NCBI GenBank assembly: GCA_964634385.1
Contig: CAZWIZ010000010.1
Coordinates: 1 to 57,377 of the forward strand
From: JAFGXW01 sp964634385
GTDB lineage: Bacteria; Bacillota_I; Bacilli_A; Izemoplasmatales; Izemoplasmataceae
Reading direction: 5' to 3'
DNA: 57,377 nt
This document shows, piece by piece, positions 15,500-23,965 of the stretch. Position 1 is the stretch's first letter; every line of letters begins with the position of its first letter. A program made the translations under genes and the position numbers. A model generated the notes under the pieces. That model had not been told where the DNA came from. It saw nothing but the letters and a program-made list of their open reading frames with translations, and did no database searches.

Positions 15500-16629
15500 T
15501 AGACTGTTGGAGGAGCGTTTACTTGATTCGCTCTACGCAGTTCTTTCTTTTCATTGTAAAAATGAATTAAAACTCTAATTATCGCAGCAACTGGAGCTGC
15601 AAAGACCACTCCTAAAGTTCCAAATAAACTACCAAAGAATAAAATTGAAACAATAATTAATAATGGGTGAATTTGTAATTGTTTACCCATAATAATTGGT
15701 TGAAAAATATTACCTTCAATTGTTTGTAAAACAATATTTACTAATACAACAACAAATGGATTAGGTCCAGTGTCTTTTGTAATTATAGCGTAAGCTACTA
15801 CTGGAACCAATGAAATAATCGCTCCAAAATAAGGAATAATATTTGTGATACCAACAATAAATCCAAAGACGAAAAAGTATTTTAGACCGATCAATTTGTA
15901 AATAATAGTCGCTACTGATCCAATCGCAACCATTAACATTAGTTGACCTCGAATATATGCTCCAACTGTTTGATTTAATCGATTACCTAAATCACTAGCA
16001 TCTTTTTCATATTTCAAAGGAATAATTGAACGAAGTGAATCATTCACTAATTCATAATCTAATAGGTAGTAAAACAAGAAAACAGGAAGAATGAATAAAA
16101 CAACTAACAAGTTCATTATTGAATTAGATAATGATGCTTGTAGATTATCAATCATTGAACTAATAACATCTTCAATAATTGTTGATTTATTAATAGTTTC
16201 AGCAATCCAATCGTAAATATCAGTTCCGAAAATAAAATCTGTTCGAAAATCATTTTGAAGATATTCGGTAATTCTGGGAACGTCTGTATCAAAAAATTGT
16301 CCGATTTGATCAACAATATAAGGTGTTAAATAAAGTAATCCTAAAATCAAAAGAATAGCTGTTCCGAAATAAACAATAGTAGCACTAAGTCCTCTTGGAC
16401 CAACACCTCTTCTTTCAAGCAATCTAATTATCGGATAGATAACAAGTGATATTAACCAAGCTAGAATAACGGGGGCTAATACCGCTTTAAATGCTCCGGT
16501 GATTTTATCCCATAATTCACCAAATTGACTAACCATAAAAATGACAGCCAAGAATAATAGGAGTATCCCAAGAATTTTTAGTATTTTATTTAGTACTTTA
16601 TCACTTAAGAATTTATTTTTGTTATCCAT
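15499..16629 (-). CDS. AI-2E/PerM family permease
   Basis: A 376-residue membrane protein of the AI-2 exporter-like (PerM, YhhT, TqsA) family. Features are the N-terminal pair of helices, a long amphipathic middle region (~115-165) and the conserved PYFGAIISLVPVVAYAI and GNIFQPIIMGKQLQIHPLLIIVSI blocks. Family members move diverse small molecules or Na+/H+, and AI-2 export is shown for few, so the substrate is open. It is separated from aspS by about 50 bases and could share its transcript. Confidence 0.88.
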   Translation of the reverse strand: MDNKNKFLSDKVLNKILKILGILLLFLAVIFMVSQFGELWDKITGAFKAVLAPVILAWLISLVIYPIIRLLERRGVGPRGLSATIVYFGTAILLILGLLYLTPYIVDQIGQFFDTDVPRITEYLQNDFRTDFIFGTDIYDWIAETINKSTIIEDVISSMIDNLQASLSNSIMNLLVVLFILPVFLFYYLLDYELVNDSLRSIIPLKYEKDASDLGNRLNQTVGAYIRGQLMLMVAIGSVATIIYKLIGLKYFFVFGFIVGITNIIPYFGAIISLVPVVAYAIITKDTGPNPFVVVLVNIVLQTIEGNIFQPIIMGKQLQIHPLLIIVSILFFGSLFGTLGVVFAAPVAAIIRVLIHFYNEKKELRRANQVNAPPTV

Positions 16630-16682
16630 TTAATCACATCCTTTAATCATTTAATTATATCATAATATTATTATAAATAAAA

Positions 16683-18428
16683 TTATTTAATAATTTTGAT
16701 AGATAAATCTTTTAATTGTTCATTTGAAACCTTACCAGGTGCTTCAGTTAATAAGCATTGTGCACTATTAGTTTTCGGAAAAGCAACAACGTCTCTTATA
16801 TTTTCAGTATGTACTAAAAGCATTATTAAACGATCGAATCCAAAAGCTATTCCGCCATGTGGAGGTGTTCCATATTTCAATGCGTCTAAAAAGAATCCAA
16901 ATTTAATTTGTTGTTCTTCTTTCGAGATTCCTAAAATATCAAATATTTGATTTTGAATTTTTTCTTGATGAATTCTAATACTTCCACCACCAAGTTCTTG
17001 TCCTTGAACAACAAGATCATAACAATAAGCAAGCGCTTTAGTAGGATCTTCTTTTAACAACTTAATATCTTGTTCTTGAACCATTGTAAATGGGTGATGA
17101 AGTGAAAAATAACGACCATATTCTTCTTTATATTCAAACATTGGAAAATCAACGACCCAAGTAAAATCATAATCATCATCAGTATATAATTGCTGTTCTT
17201 TCGCAATATAATTTCTTAAATTACCGAGAGATTGATTAACAACTTTTTGTTTATCAGAAACAATAAGTAATAAATCATTTTCTAATAAATCCGTTTTTTC
17301 AATTATTTCTCGTTGGAGGTTTTCATCTAAAAATTTAATAATACTTCCACTTAATTTAGTTGTATATTTTAAGTATGCCATACCTTTAGCTTGGAACTTT
17401 TTAACATATTCAGTTAACTTATCAATTCCTTTACGGGAATAAAGTGTTGCGCCATTTTTAACTTTAATAGCTTTAACAATACCGCCATTTTCAATATTCG
17501 AGGTAAAAACAGTAAAGGCAGTTTTGGAAGCTATATCAGTAATATCTACTAAATACATTTCAAATCTTGTATCAGGTTTATCACTACCATATTTATCTAT
17601 TGCTTCTTTATATGTTATTCTTGGAAATTGTTCAGTTAAATCAATATTTTTAACTTTTTTCATAACATGCTTAATCATTTTTTCACTAAAATTCAATATT
17701 TCTTCTTGACTAACAAAACTAGCTTCAATATCAATTTGAGTAAATTCAGGTTGACGATCACTTCTTAAATCTTCATCTCTAAAACATTTCGCAAGTTGAT
17801 AATATTTATCAAATCCAGAAATCATTAATAATTGTTTAAAAATCTGTGGAGATTGAGGTAATGCGTAAAACTCACCATCATTAATTCTTGATGGTACTAA
17901 ATAATCACGTGCTCCTTCTGGAGTAGATTTTGTTAAAATTGGTGTTTCGACTTCTATAAATCCATCATTATTTAAAAATTCTCGAACAGCTTGACTAGTT
18001 TTATGTCTAACAATAAAGTTTTCTTGTAAAATTGGTCTACGAAGATCTAAATAACGATATTTTAATCTAGTTTCTTCTAATGCATCTGTTTTATCTTGAA
18101 TAATTAAAGGCGTTTGCATTGATGTGTTTAAAATAACAAGATCAATTACATCAACTTCAATATCTCCAGTTGAAATATTTTTATTTTTAGAACTTCTTTC
18201 AATTACTTTTCCTTTAATTTCAAGAACATATTCATTTTTAATTTCAAGTGTTTGTTCATATAATGGTGAATTTGGGTTAAAAGCTAATTGTGTTATTCCG
18301 GTATTATCTCTTAAATCAATAAACACAAGTCCTCCGAGATCTCTTTTTTTAGATACCCATCCTTTTAAAACAACAATTTCATTAATATTAGTTATATTTA
18401 ATTCTCCATTTTTATGTGTTCTTTTCAT
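16683..18428 (-). CDS. aspS: Aspartyl-tRNA synthetase
   Basis: A 581-residue class II synthetase of bacterial type. It has an N-terminal OB-fold anticodon-binding domain (1-105), motif 2 FRDEDLRSDRQPEFTQIDIE, a GAD insertion domain in the middle, and motif 3 GIAFGFDRLIML near the end. The length is normal for bacterial AspRS. It lies 31 bases after hisS on the same strand, so one T-box leader upstream of hisS should control both. Such a hisS-aspS operon is common in Bacillales. Confidence 0.97.
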   Translation of the reverse strand: MKRTHKNGELNITNINEIVVLKGWVSKKRDLGGLVFIDLRDNTGITQLAFNPNSPLYEQTLEIKNEYVLEIKGKVIERSSKNKNISTGDIEVDVIDLVILNTSMQTPLIIQDKTDALEETRLKYRYLDLRRPILQENFIVRHKTSQAVREFLNNDGFIEVETPILTKSTPEGARDYLVPSRINDGEFYALPQSPQIFKQLLMISGFDKYYQLAKCFRDEDLRSDRQPEFTQIDIEASFVSQEEILNFSEKMIKHVMKKVKNIDLTEQFPRITYKEAIDKYGSDKPDTRFEMYLVDITDIASKTAFTVFTSNIENGGIVKAIKVKNGATLYSRKGIDKLTEYVKKFQAKGMAYLKYTTKLSGSIIKFLDENLQREIIEKTDLLENDLLLIVSDKQKVVNQSLGNLRNYIAKEQQLYTDDDYDFTWVVDFPMFEYKEEYGRYFSLHHPFTMVQEQDIKLLKEDPTKALAYCYDLVVQGQELGGGSIRIHQEKIQNQIFDILGISKEEQQIKFGFFLDALKYGTPPHGGIAFGFDRLIMLLVHTENIRDVVAFPKTNSAQCLLTEAPGKVSNEQLKDLSIKIIK

Positions 18429-18459
18429 TTAAATCTTCTCCTTTAATGATTTTCTTTTT

Positions 18460-19779
18460 TTATTCGCAATTATCACAGTTATCAGCTTTACAAGTTTCAC
18501 ATAAAGGATTTGGTTTCATTAATTCTGTAATAATGTGATTATAAAGTTCATCTCTTTTTATTGTTATTTCTGTACCACTATCTTTATCTTTTAGATTTAT
18601 TTCTGATTTTGCTTTTTCATTTGCTCCGTAAATAGCGATAAATCTCGCTTTTAAATTATCAGCTAATTTAAATTGAGCTTTTAAACTTTTATCAAGAAAA
18701 TCAATATCACTACATAGTCCGCCAAGACGACATCTATTAAGTAATCTAATACCATCTTCCTTTTGTTCTTCGCCTAATACCATAATAAAAAGATGTAAGT
18801 AATCAGGGGCACCTTTGAAATTAACACTTTCAAGGGCAAACATTAATCTTTCTAATCCAAAAGCAAACCCTACTCCTGGTACATCCGGGCCACCTAACGA
18901 TGATACTAAATGATTATATCTTCCACCACCACAAATTGTGTTTTGAGATCCTAATGTTGGTAAGTTTGCATTAACCTCAAATACGGTATGAGTATAATAA
19001 TCAAGCCCTCTTACTAAGTTTCTATCGATTACGTATTTAATTTCCATCGCATCTAAATAAGTAATTAATTTATCAAAATGATCTTGACTTTCTTCATTTA
19101 AATAATCAATTGGCTTTGGAGCATTTATGAGTAATTCTTTATCCTTATCTATTTTACAATCTAAAATTCGTAATGGATTAGTTTTATAACGATTTTGACA
19201 ATCATTACACAAGGTATGAATGTCATCTTTAAGATATTCTACTAAAGCTTTTTTATAATTTAGTTTAGATTCCTTATCACCTATTGAATTAATGTGAACT
19301 TCAATATCTTTAATCTTAAATGCTTTTATAACACTTACTGCATAACTAATAATTTCTGCATCAAGCAAGGGAGAAGAACTTCCGAATGCTTCAGCACCAA
19401 ACTGTGCAAACTGGCGATATCTTCCCTTTTGAGGACGTTCATAGCGAAACATTGGTCCCATATAATAAAGCTTTTTAATAGGGACTTTATCAGCGTATAA
19501 TTTATTTTCAATAAAACTTCTTACAACTGGCGCTGTTCCTTCAGGTCGCAAAGTGTTTTTACGTTTACCACGATCAACAAAATCGTAAGTTTCTTTAGAT
19601 ACGATATCAGTTTCTTCACCTACAGAACGATGAAATAATTCTGTATTTTCAAAAATTGGTGTTCTGATTTCTTCATAGTTATAAATTTTACTGACATTAC
19701 GAATTGTTTTTTCTAGTTTTTGCCATTTTTTAGTATCTTTTGGTAATAAGTCATACGTTCCTTTGATTTTTTGATACAT
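18460..19779 (-). CDS. hisS: Histidyl-tRNA synthetase with Cys-rich tail
   Basis: A 439-residue class II synthetase. Motif 1 lies near the start, motif 2 is RYERPQKGRYRQFAQFGAE, histidine-binding blocks are RGLDYYTHTVFE and GGGRYN, and motif 3 is GVGFAFGLERLM. The C-terminal anticodon-binding domain ends in an unusual extension, PLCETCKADNCDNCE, with cysteines at 427, 430, 435 and 438 (C-x2-C-x4-C-x2-C), which could bind a metal. It is led by a T-box riboswitch and followed by aspS. Confidence 0.97.
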   Translation of the reverse strand: MYQKIKGTYDLLPKDTKKWQKLEKTIRNVSKIYNYEEIRTPIFENTELFHRSVGEETDIVSKETYDFVDRGKRKNTLRPEGTAPVVRSFIENKLYADKVPIKKLYYMGPMFRYERPQKGRYRQFAQFGAEAFGSSSPLLDAEIISYAVSVIKAFKIKDIEVHINSIGDKESKLNYKKALVEYLKDDIHTLCNDCQNRYKTNPLRILDCKIDKDKELLINAPKPIDYLNEESQDHFDKLITYLDAMEIKYVIDRNLVRGLDYYTHTVFEVNANLPTLGSQNTICGGGRYNHLVSSLGGPDVPGVGFAFGLERLMFALESVNFKGAPDYLHLFIMVLGEEQKEDGIRLLNRCRLGGLCSDIDFLDKSLKAQFKLADNLKARFIAIYGANEKAKSEINLKDKDSGTEITIKRDELYNHIITELMKPNPLCETCKADNCDNCE

Positions 19780-19799
19780 GTGAAATCACTCCTTAATAA

Positions 19800-20027
19800 T
19801 AAAAAACATCCTTAAACAAGCGTTTAAGGACGAAAATATTTTCCGCGGTACCACCTTAGTTCCTAGTTTCCTAGGCCCTTATCTCTTAACGCGAGTTACG
19901 TCTTTTCCTACTGTTTTCAGAAAAGCCCTCAAAAGTGTCTTCATTAAATCTTTGTAGATACTTCCAGCTATAGTATCTTTCTCTATTACTCAGATATTTA
20001 ATTACTATTCTTTTTCATCAGTTTACA
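19800..20027 (-). promoter_or_regulatory. T-box leader controlling hisS-aspS
   Basis: On the minus strand the leader has an apical stem I region (GAUACUAUAGCUGGAAGUAUC), a specifier area GAAGACAC (GACAC at 19939-19935), the T-box core GGTGGTACCGCGG (complement of 19843-19855) and a terminator hairpin with arms at 19807-19817 and about 19822-19832 followed by six U. GAC is an Asp codon and the overlapping CAC a His codon, matching the two downstream synthetase genes. Uncharged tRNA pairing would favour the antiterminator (family knowledge). Confidence 0.9.
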
Positions 20028-20033
20028 AAATTG

Positions 20034-20062
20034 ATTATAACCTTAAAAGGCTTTAGAGTCAA
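20034..20062 (-). promoter_or_regulatory. Sigma-A promoter of the T-box leader
   Basis: TTGACT (complement of 20057-20062), a 17-base spacer and a perfect TATAAT (complement of 20034-20039). The -35 box lies inside the last codons of the acetyltransferase gene. The predicted start is near 20027, at the 5' end of the T-box. Confidence 0.8.
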
Positions 20063-20648
20063 CATTTAAACCCTTTTTTAATTCTACAATCCAAGGGATT
20101 TTATTTGATAGATAATCTTCAATTGTTATTGAAGCAATTACTTCATCAATTATTTCTCCATTATAGTTTTGAAATTTATTTCTTAAAACGCCTTCTTTTG
20201 TAAATCCTAATTTTTCGCAAACACGTTCACTACGATGGTTAAATAGAAAATATCCATACTGTAGTCTTTTCAGATGAAGAATTTCAAACCCATAAATAAT
20301 AACTGCTTGTGCGGCTTCAACAATAAGTCCTTTACCCCAATAATCAGGATTTAAAACAAATCCAATTTCTCCTTTATATTGATTATATGTGTGAATTTCA
20401 ATTGTTCCAATCATCTTTGAATTTGTTTTTAAAATAATAGCATAAATACCTGGTTGGCCTATTTCTCTTTTTTTAATTCCATAATTTACAAATGCTTGTG
20501 TTTCTATAACCGATTCATGAGGTTTCCAACCGGCATTTGGCCCAACTAAAGGATTTTTAGCGTATTCGAAAATATCATCAACATCACTTAATGATATTGG
20601 TCTTAAAAATAATCTTTGAGTATTTAAATTAGGTAATAATAATTTCAT
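20043..20648 (-). CDS. GNAT N-acetyltransferase (RimJ/RimL-like)
   Basis: A 201-residue GNAT-fold protein. The N-terminal TQRLFLRPISLSDVDDIFEYA and the acetyl-CoA region PDYWGKGLIVEAAQAVI, followed by NHRSERVCEKLGFTKEGVLR, are typical of the RimJ-like subgroup that acetylates ribosomal proteins or small amines. The substrate is unknown. The ATG at 20648 follows GAGGTG by 9 bases. The promoter of the downstream hisS T-box is embedded in its last codons. Confidence 0.85.
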   Translation of the reverse strand: MKLLLPNLNTQRLFLRPISLSDVDDIFEYAKNPLVGPNAGWKPHESVIETQAFVNYGIKKREIGQPGIYAIILKTNSKMIGTIEIHTYNQYKGEIGFVLNPDYWGKGLIVEAAQAVIIYGFEILHLKRLQYGYFLFNHRSERVCEKLGFTKEGVLRNKFQNYNGEIIDEVIASITIEDYLSNKIPWIVELKKGLNVDSKAF

Positions 20649-20737
20649 AAAAGAAATCACCTCTTATTCAATATACACTATTCGGGTATGTTTTTAAACA
20701 TTTTTATCAATCAGCAAAAATTAAAAATATATTTAGA

Positions 20738-21181
20738 TTACTTACTTTCTAAAATTATAGTAACTGGACCATCATTTATAAGTGAAATATCCATGTACTC
20801 ACCAAAAATACCATTAGATGTTTTGATATGATATTCATTATTAAGAATATTAGTTAACTCTAAATATAATTCTTTCGCTAACAATGGTTTCATTGCATTT
20901 GTAAATGAAGGACGGTTACCTTTTTTTGTATTAGCATATAATGTGAATTGTGAAATAGATAAAATATCGTAATTCATATCTAGGATACTTTTATTCATTT
21001 TATTATTATCATCTTCAAAAAGACGTATTTTAGCAATTTTTTTTGCGAGATATTTTACTTCTTCTAATGTATCAGTATGAGTTAGACCAACAAATAATAA
21101 ATAACCATTTCTAATACTTGAAATAGGTGAGTTATTAACTGTACATGATGCTTCTTTAACTCTTTGAATAACAACTTTCAT
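20738..21181 (-). CDS. dtd: D-aminoacyl-tRNA deacylase
   Basis: A 147-residue editing enzyme that removes D-amino acids from tRNA. The signature SQFTLYA (here SQFTLYANT) and the C-terminal NDGPVTIILES with the Gly-Pro cis motif are present, and the length is standard. Its ATG overlaps the stop of relA by one base (TAATG). The order relA-dtd is usual in Firmicutes. Confidence 0.95.
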   Translation of the reverse strand: MKVVIQRVKEASCTVNNSPISSIRNGYLLFVGLTHTDTLEEVKYLAKKIAKIRLFEDDNNKMNKSILDMNYDILSISQFTLYANTKKGNRPSFTNAMKPLLAKELYLELTNILNNEYHIKTSNGIFGEYMDISLINDGPVTIILESK

Positions 21182-23355
21182 TATTTCATCATTCTTTCAA
21201 TTGAATAAACGTCACTTATTTTTTGTAAATTAATAATAATATTTTGTAGTTCACTTTTATTTTTAATACTCAATTTTAATTTTATTACTCCTTCATGTCT
21301 TTTATTACTTGAAGCAGCAACTTGAATAACTTTACCTTTTGTAGATGTTATTGTATTAATTATTTCCGCTAAAACATTATCTCTATTTGAAACAATAATT
21401 TTAATATTTACTTCATAAGATCTTGTATCATCTGTTCCCCAATAAACATCAATATAACGATTAGGATCTAATCCTTTTAAGTTATTACATTTTACACGAT
21501 GAACAGCGATTCCTACACCTTTAGAAACATATCCAATAATTTTATCTCCTGGAATCGGAGTACAACAATTAGATAATCTAATAGAAGGGTTCTTTAATCC
21601 GTCGACTATAATATTAGATACACTTTTGATTTGACCTTTATTTGATGATTCATTAATTCTTTGAATTAAATCCTCATCAGTATATTTTGTATCTCCCTTA
21701 AGACTATTTACTGCACTAACTGGTGAAATAGTATTTTTACCAATTTCAAAGTATAAATCGTCAATTGAATTAGCACCTTTATGGGAAAAGAGACTACTTA
21801 CTAATTTATCAGTAAGTTTTATTGTTAAGTTTTTCGCTTGCATTTCTCGTTGAAAATCTTCTTTACCTATCTCAACTAAAACACTTCTTCTTCGTTTATT
21901 TAAATAATTTTTTATTTTTGATTTAGCGTTTGAAGTCTTAACAATCTTAAGCCAGTTATCATTTGGTCCAAAAGAGTTAACACTTGTTTTCATATTAACA
22001 ATATCACCAGAATTAAGTTCATATTCTAATGGAACTATTCGTCCGTTAACAATCGCTCCAACAGTTGTTATTCCAACTTGAGTATGAATTCTAAAAGCAA
22101 AATCTAGAGGGGTTGCCCCTTTTGGCAAATCAACAATATCTCCATTTGGTGTAAAAACATATACATTAGCTTGGAAAATATCATTTCGAAGCAAATTTAA
22201 AACTTCATTCTCTCCATCGGTTTCTTTTGTAAAATTAATTAAATTATTATACCATTTTAAATTCTTAGAAACTTTATCAGTCATTGTACCTTTAAAATCT
22301 TTTTCTTTATAAGCCCAATGAGCAGCAACACCATATTCAGCTATTTCATCCATTGTTTTAGTACGAATTTGGATTTCGTATACTTTTCCGTTCGCAATAA
22401 TTGAAGTATGTAAAGATTGATACAAGTTTGGTTTAGGCATCGCTATATAGTCTTTAAAGCGGTTAGGAATTGGTGTCCATTTTGAATGAATTATTCCTAT
22501 AATACGGTAACAACTTTCAATATCCTTTACTAAAACACGAATTGCTAGTAAATCAAAAATTTCATCAAATTCTTTTTTTCGATCACGCATTTTTTTATAA
22601 ACAGAATATATATTTTTGATGCGACCTTTTATTTCACACTCAACATTATTTTCAACTAATAAATATTGAAGATTAGTTTGCATTAATTCTAAGTCGGCTT
22701 CTCGATTTTTCTTTGTATCAGCTATTAATTTAGATATTTTTTTATATTTATCTGGCTCCATATATTTAAAAGAAGTATCTTCAAGTTCCGCTTTCATAAT
22801 ATTCATCCCTAAGCGATGCGCTAAAGGAGCATAAATTTCCATAGTTTCCTTAGAAATTCTAAGTTGTTTCTCAGGAGCTAAGTAATTTAGGGTTCGCATA
22901 TTGTTTAAACGGTCTGCCAATTTTACAATAATTACACGAATATCTTTTGCCATTGCGAGTAACATTTTTTGATAATTTTTAGCTTGTGCAGCTATTTTAT
23001 CAGCTTCTTTTTCTGTTCCAGAAAATTTATATTGACCCAGTTTTGTAACTCCTTCAGTTAAAAGAGCTACTTCTTCTCCAAATATTGATTTAATATCTTC
23101 ATATGTTGTATCAGTATCTTCAATAACATCATGAAGAAGACCAGCAACTAAAGTAACAGGGTCAGTATGGAGTTCACTTAAAATAAGGGCAACATCAATC
23201 GGATGAGTAATATATTTTTCTCCTGATTTTCTAAATTGTCCTTCATGCTTATCGTAAGCATAGTTATAAGCATCTTGAATTATTTCAAGATGCTTATTAT
23301 CTTTAATGTATTCTTTAATATTTGATTGTAATTGAGCGAAACTTGGAGTTCGCAT
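21181..23355 (-). CDS. relA: Bifunctional (p)ppGpp synthetase/hydrolase
   Basis: A 724-residue RelA/SpoT homologue that makes and degrades (p)ppGpp in the stringent response. It has an HD hydrolase domain with HDVIEDT, a synthetase domain (RIKNIYSVYKKM, FDEIFDLLAIRVLV, NLYQSLHTS, EIQIRT), a TGS domain (PKGATPLDFAFRIHTQVG) and a C-terminal ACT domain. The length fits the full-length Rsh type. The start is ATG 23355 after AGAGGTG. It lies 11 bases after apt, the common apt-relA pair. Confidence 0.95.
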   Translation of the reverse strand: MRTPSFAQLQSNIKEYIKDNKHLEIIQDAYNYAYDKHEGQFRKSGEKYITHPIDVALILSELHTDPVTLVAGLLHDVIEDTDTTYEDIKSIFGEEVALLTEGVTKLGQYKFSGTEKEADKIAAQAKNYQKMLLAMAKDIRVIIVKLADRLNNMRTLNYLAPEKQLRISKETMEIYAPLAHRLGMNIMKAELEDTSFKYMEPDKYKKISKLIADTKKNREADLELMQTNLQYLLVENNVECEIKGRIKNIYSVYKKMRDRKKEFDEIFDLLAIRVLVKDIESCYRIIGIIHSKWTPIPNRFKDYIAMPKPNLYQSLHTSIIANGKVYEIQIRTKTMDEIAEYGVAAHWAYKEKDFKGTMTDKVSKNLKWYNNLINFTKETDGENEVLNLLRNDIFQANVYVFTPNGDIVDLPKGATPLDFAFRIHTQVGITTVGAIVNGRIVPLEYELNSGDIVNMKTSVNSFGPNDNWLKIVKTSNAKSKIKNYLNKRRRSVLVEIGKEDFQREMQAKNLTIKLTDKLVSSLFSHKGANSIDDLYFEIGKNTISPVSAVNSLKGDTKYTDEDLIQRINESSNKGQIKSVSNIIVDGLKNPSIRLSNCCTPIPGDKIIGYVSKGVGIAVHRVKCNNLKGLDPNRYIDVYWGTDDTRSYEVNIKIIVSNRDNVLAEIINTITSTKGKVIQVAASSNKRHEGVIKLKLSIKNKSELQNIIINLQKISDVYSIERMMK

Positions 23356-23366
23356 AATAATCACCT

Positions 23367-23879
23367 CTAGAAGCGAATTAATGATAAAACATTATATGCA
23401 TGTAATTTATCTCTACCCTTTAAAAATTCTAATTCAACTAAGAAAGCAATACCGGCAATAATTCCACCAGATTGTTCAATTAAACTTATTGTTGCTTCAA
23501 TTGTTCCTCCAGTTGCGAGTAAATCATCAATAATTAATACTTTTTGTCCTGGCTTTATATCTCCTTTATGAAGACATAAAGTATTTGTTCCATATTCAAG
23601 ATCATATGTAACTTCTATTACTTCTCGTGGTAATTTACCCGGTTTTCTAACAGGTATAAACCCTATCCCTAATTGTGTGGCTACAGGACAACCGAAAATA
23701 AATCCCCTTGCATCAGGACCAACAATGATATCTGCTTTAATTTCTTTAGTAAATTCAACAAATAAATCTGTTGCATGTTTAAATGCTTTTCCATCGGCAA
23801 TCAAAGGAGTGATATCTTTAAATTGAATTCCCTTTATAGGAAAATCCGGTACATTTGCGATATAATCTTTTAAATTCAT
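23367..23879 (-). CDS. apt: Adenine phosphoribosyltransferase
   Basis: A 170-residue purine salvage enzyme making AMP from adenine and PRPP. It begins with IPDFPI-type sequence (VPDFPIKGIQFKDITPL) and has the PRPP-binding loop VLIIDDLLATGGT (114-126). The C-terminus carries a normal hydrophobic FLVELEFLKGRDKL block. A GGAGG site precedes the ATG, and an extended -10 box upstream suggests that it can be transcribed apart from recJ. Confidence 0.95.
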   Translation of the reverse strand: MNLKDYIANVPDFPIKGIQFKDITPLIADGKAFKHATDLFVEFTKEIKADIIVGPDARGFIFGCPVATQLGIGFIPVRKPGKLPREVIEVTYDLEYGTNTLCLHKGDIKPGQKVLIIDDLLATGGTIEATISLIEQSGGIIAGIAFLVELEFLKGRDKLHAYNVLSLIRF

Positions 23880-23923
23880 TATAATTCCTCCAAATAGTAT
23901 ATTTTTTATACTTTGTAATATTT

Positions 23924-23932
23924 ATTATACCA
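23924..23932 (-). promoter_or_regulatory. Extended -10 promoter upstream of apt
   Basis: TGGTATAAT on the minus strand (TATAAT is the complement of 23924-23929), 45 bases before the apt start. An AT-rich palindrome (AACAATTTATT and its complement) lies just upstream and may end recJ transcription. Confidence 0.45.
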
Positions 23933-23965
23933 AACAATTTATTAAATAAATTGTTTTTTTAAAAA

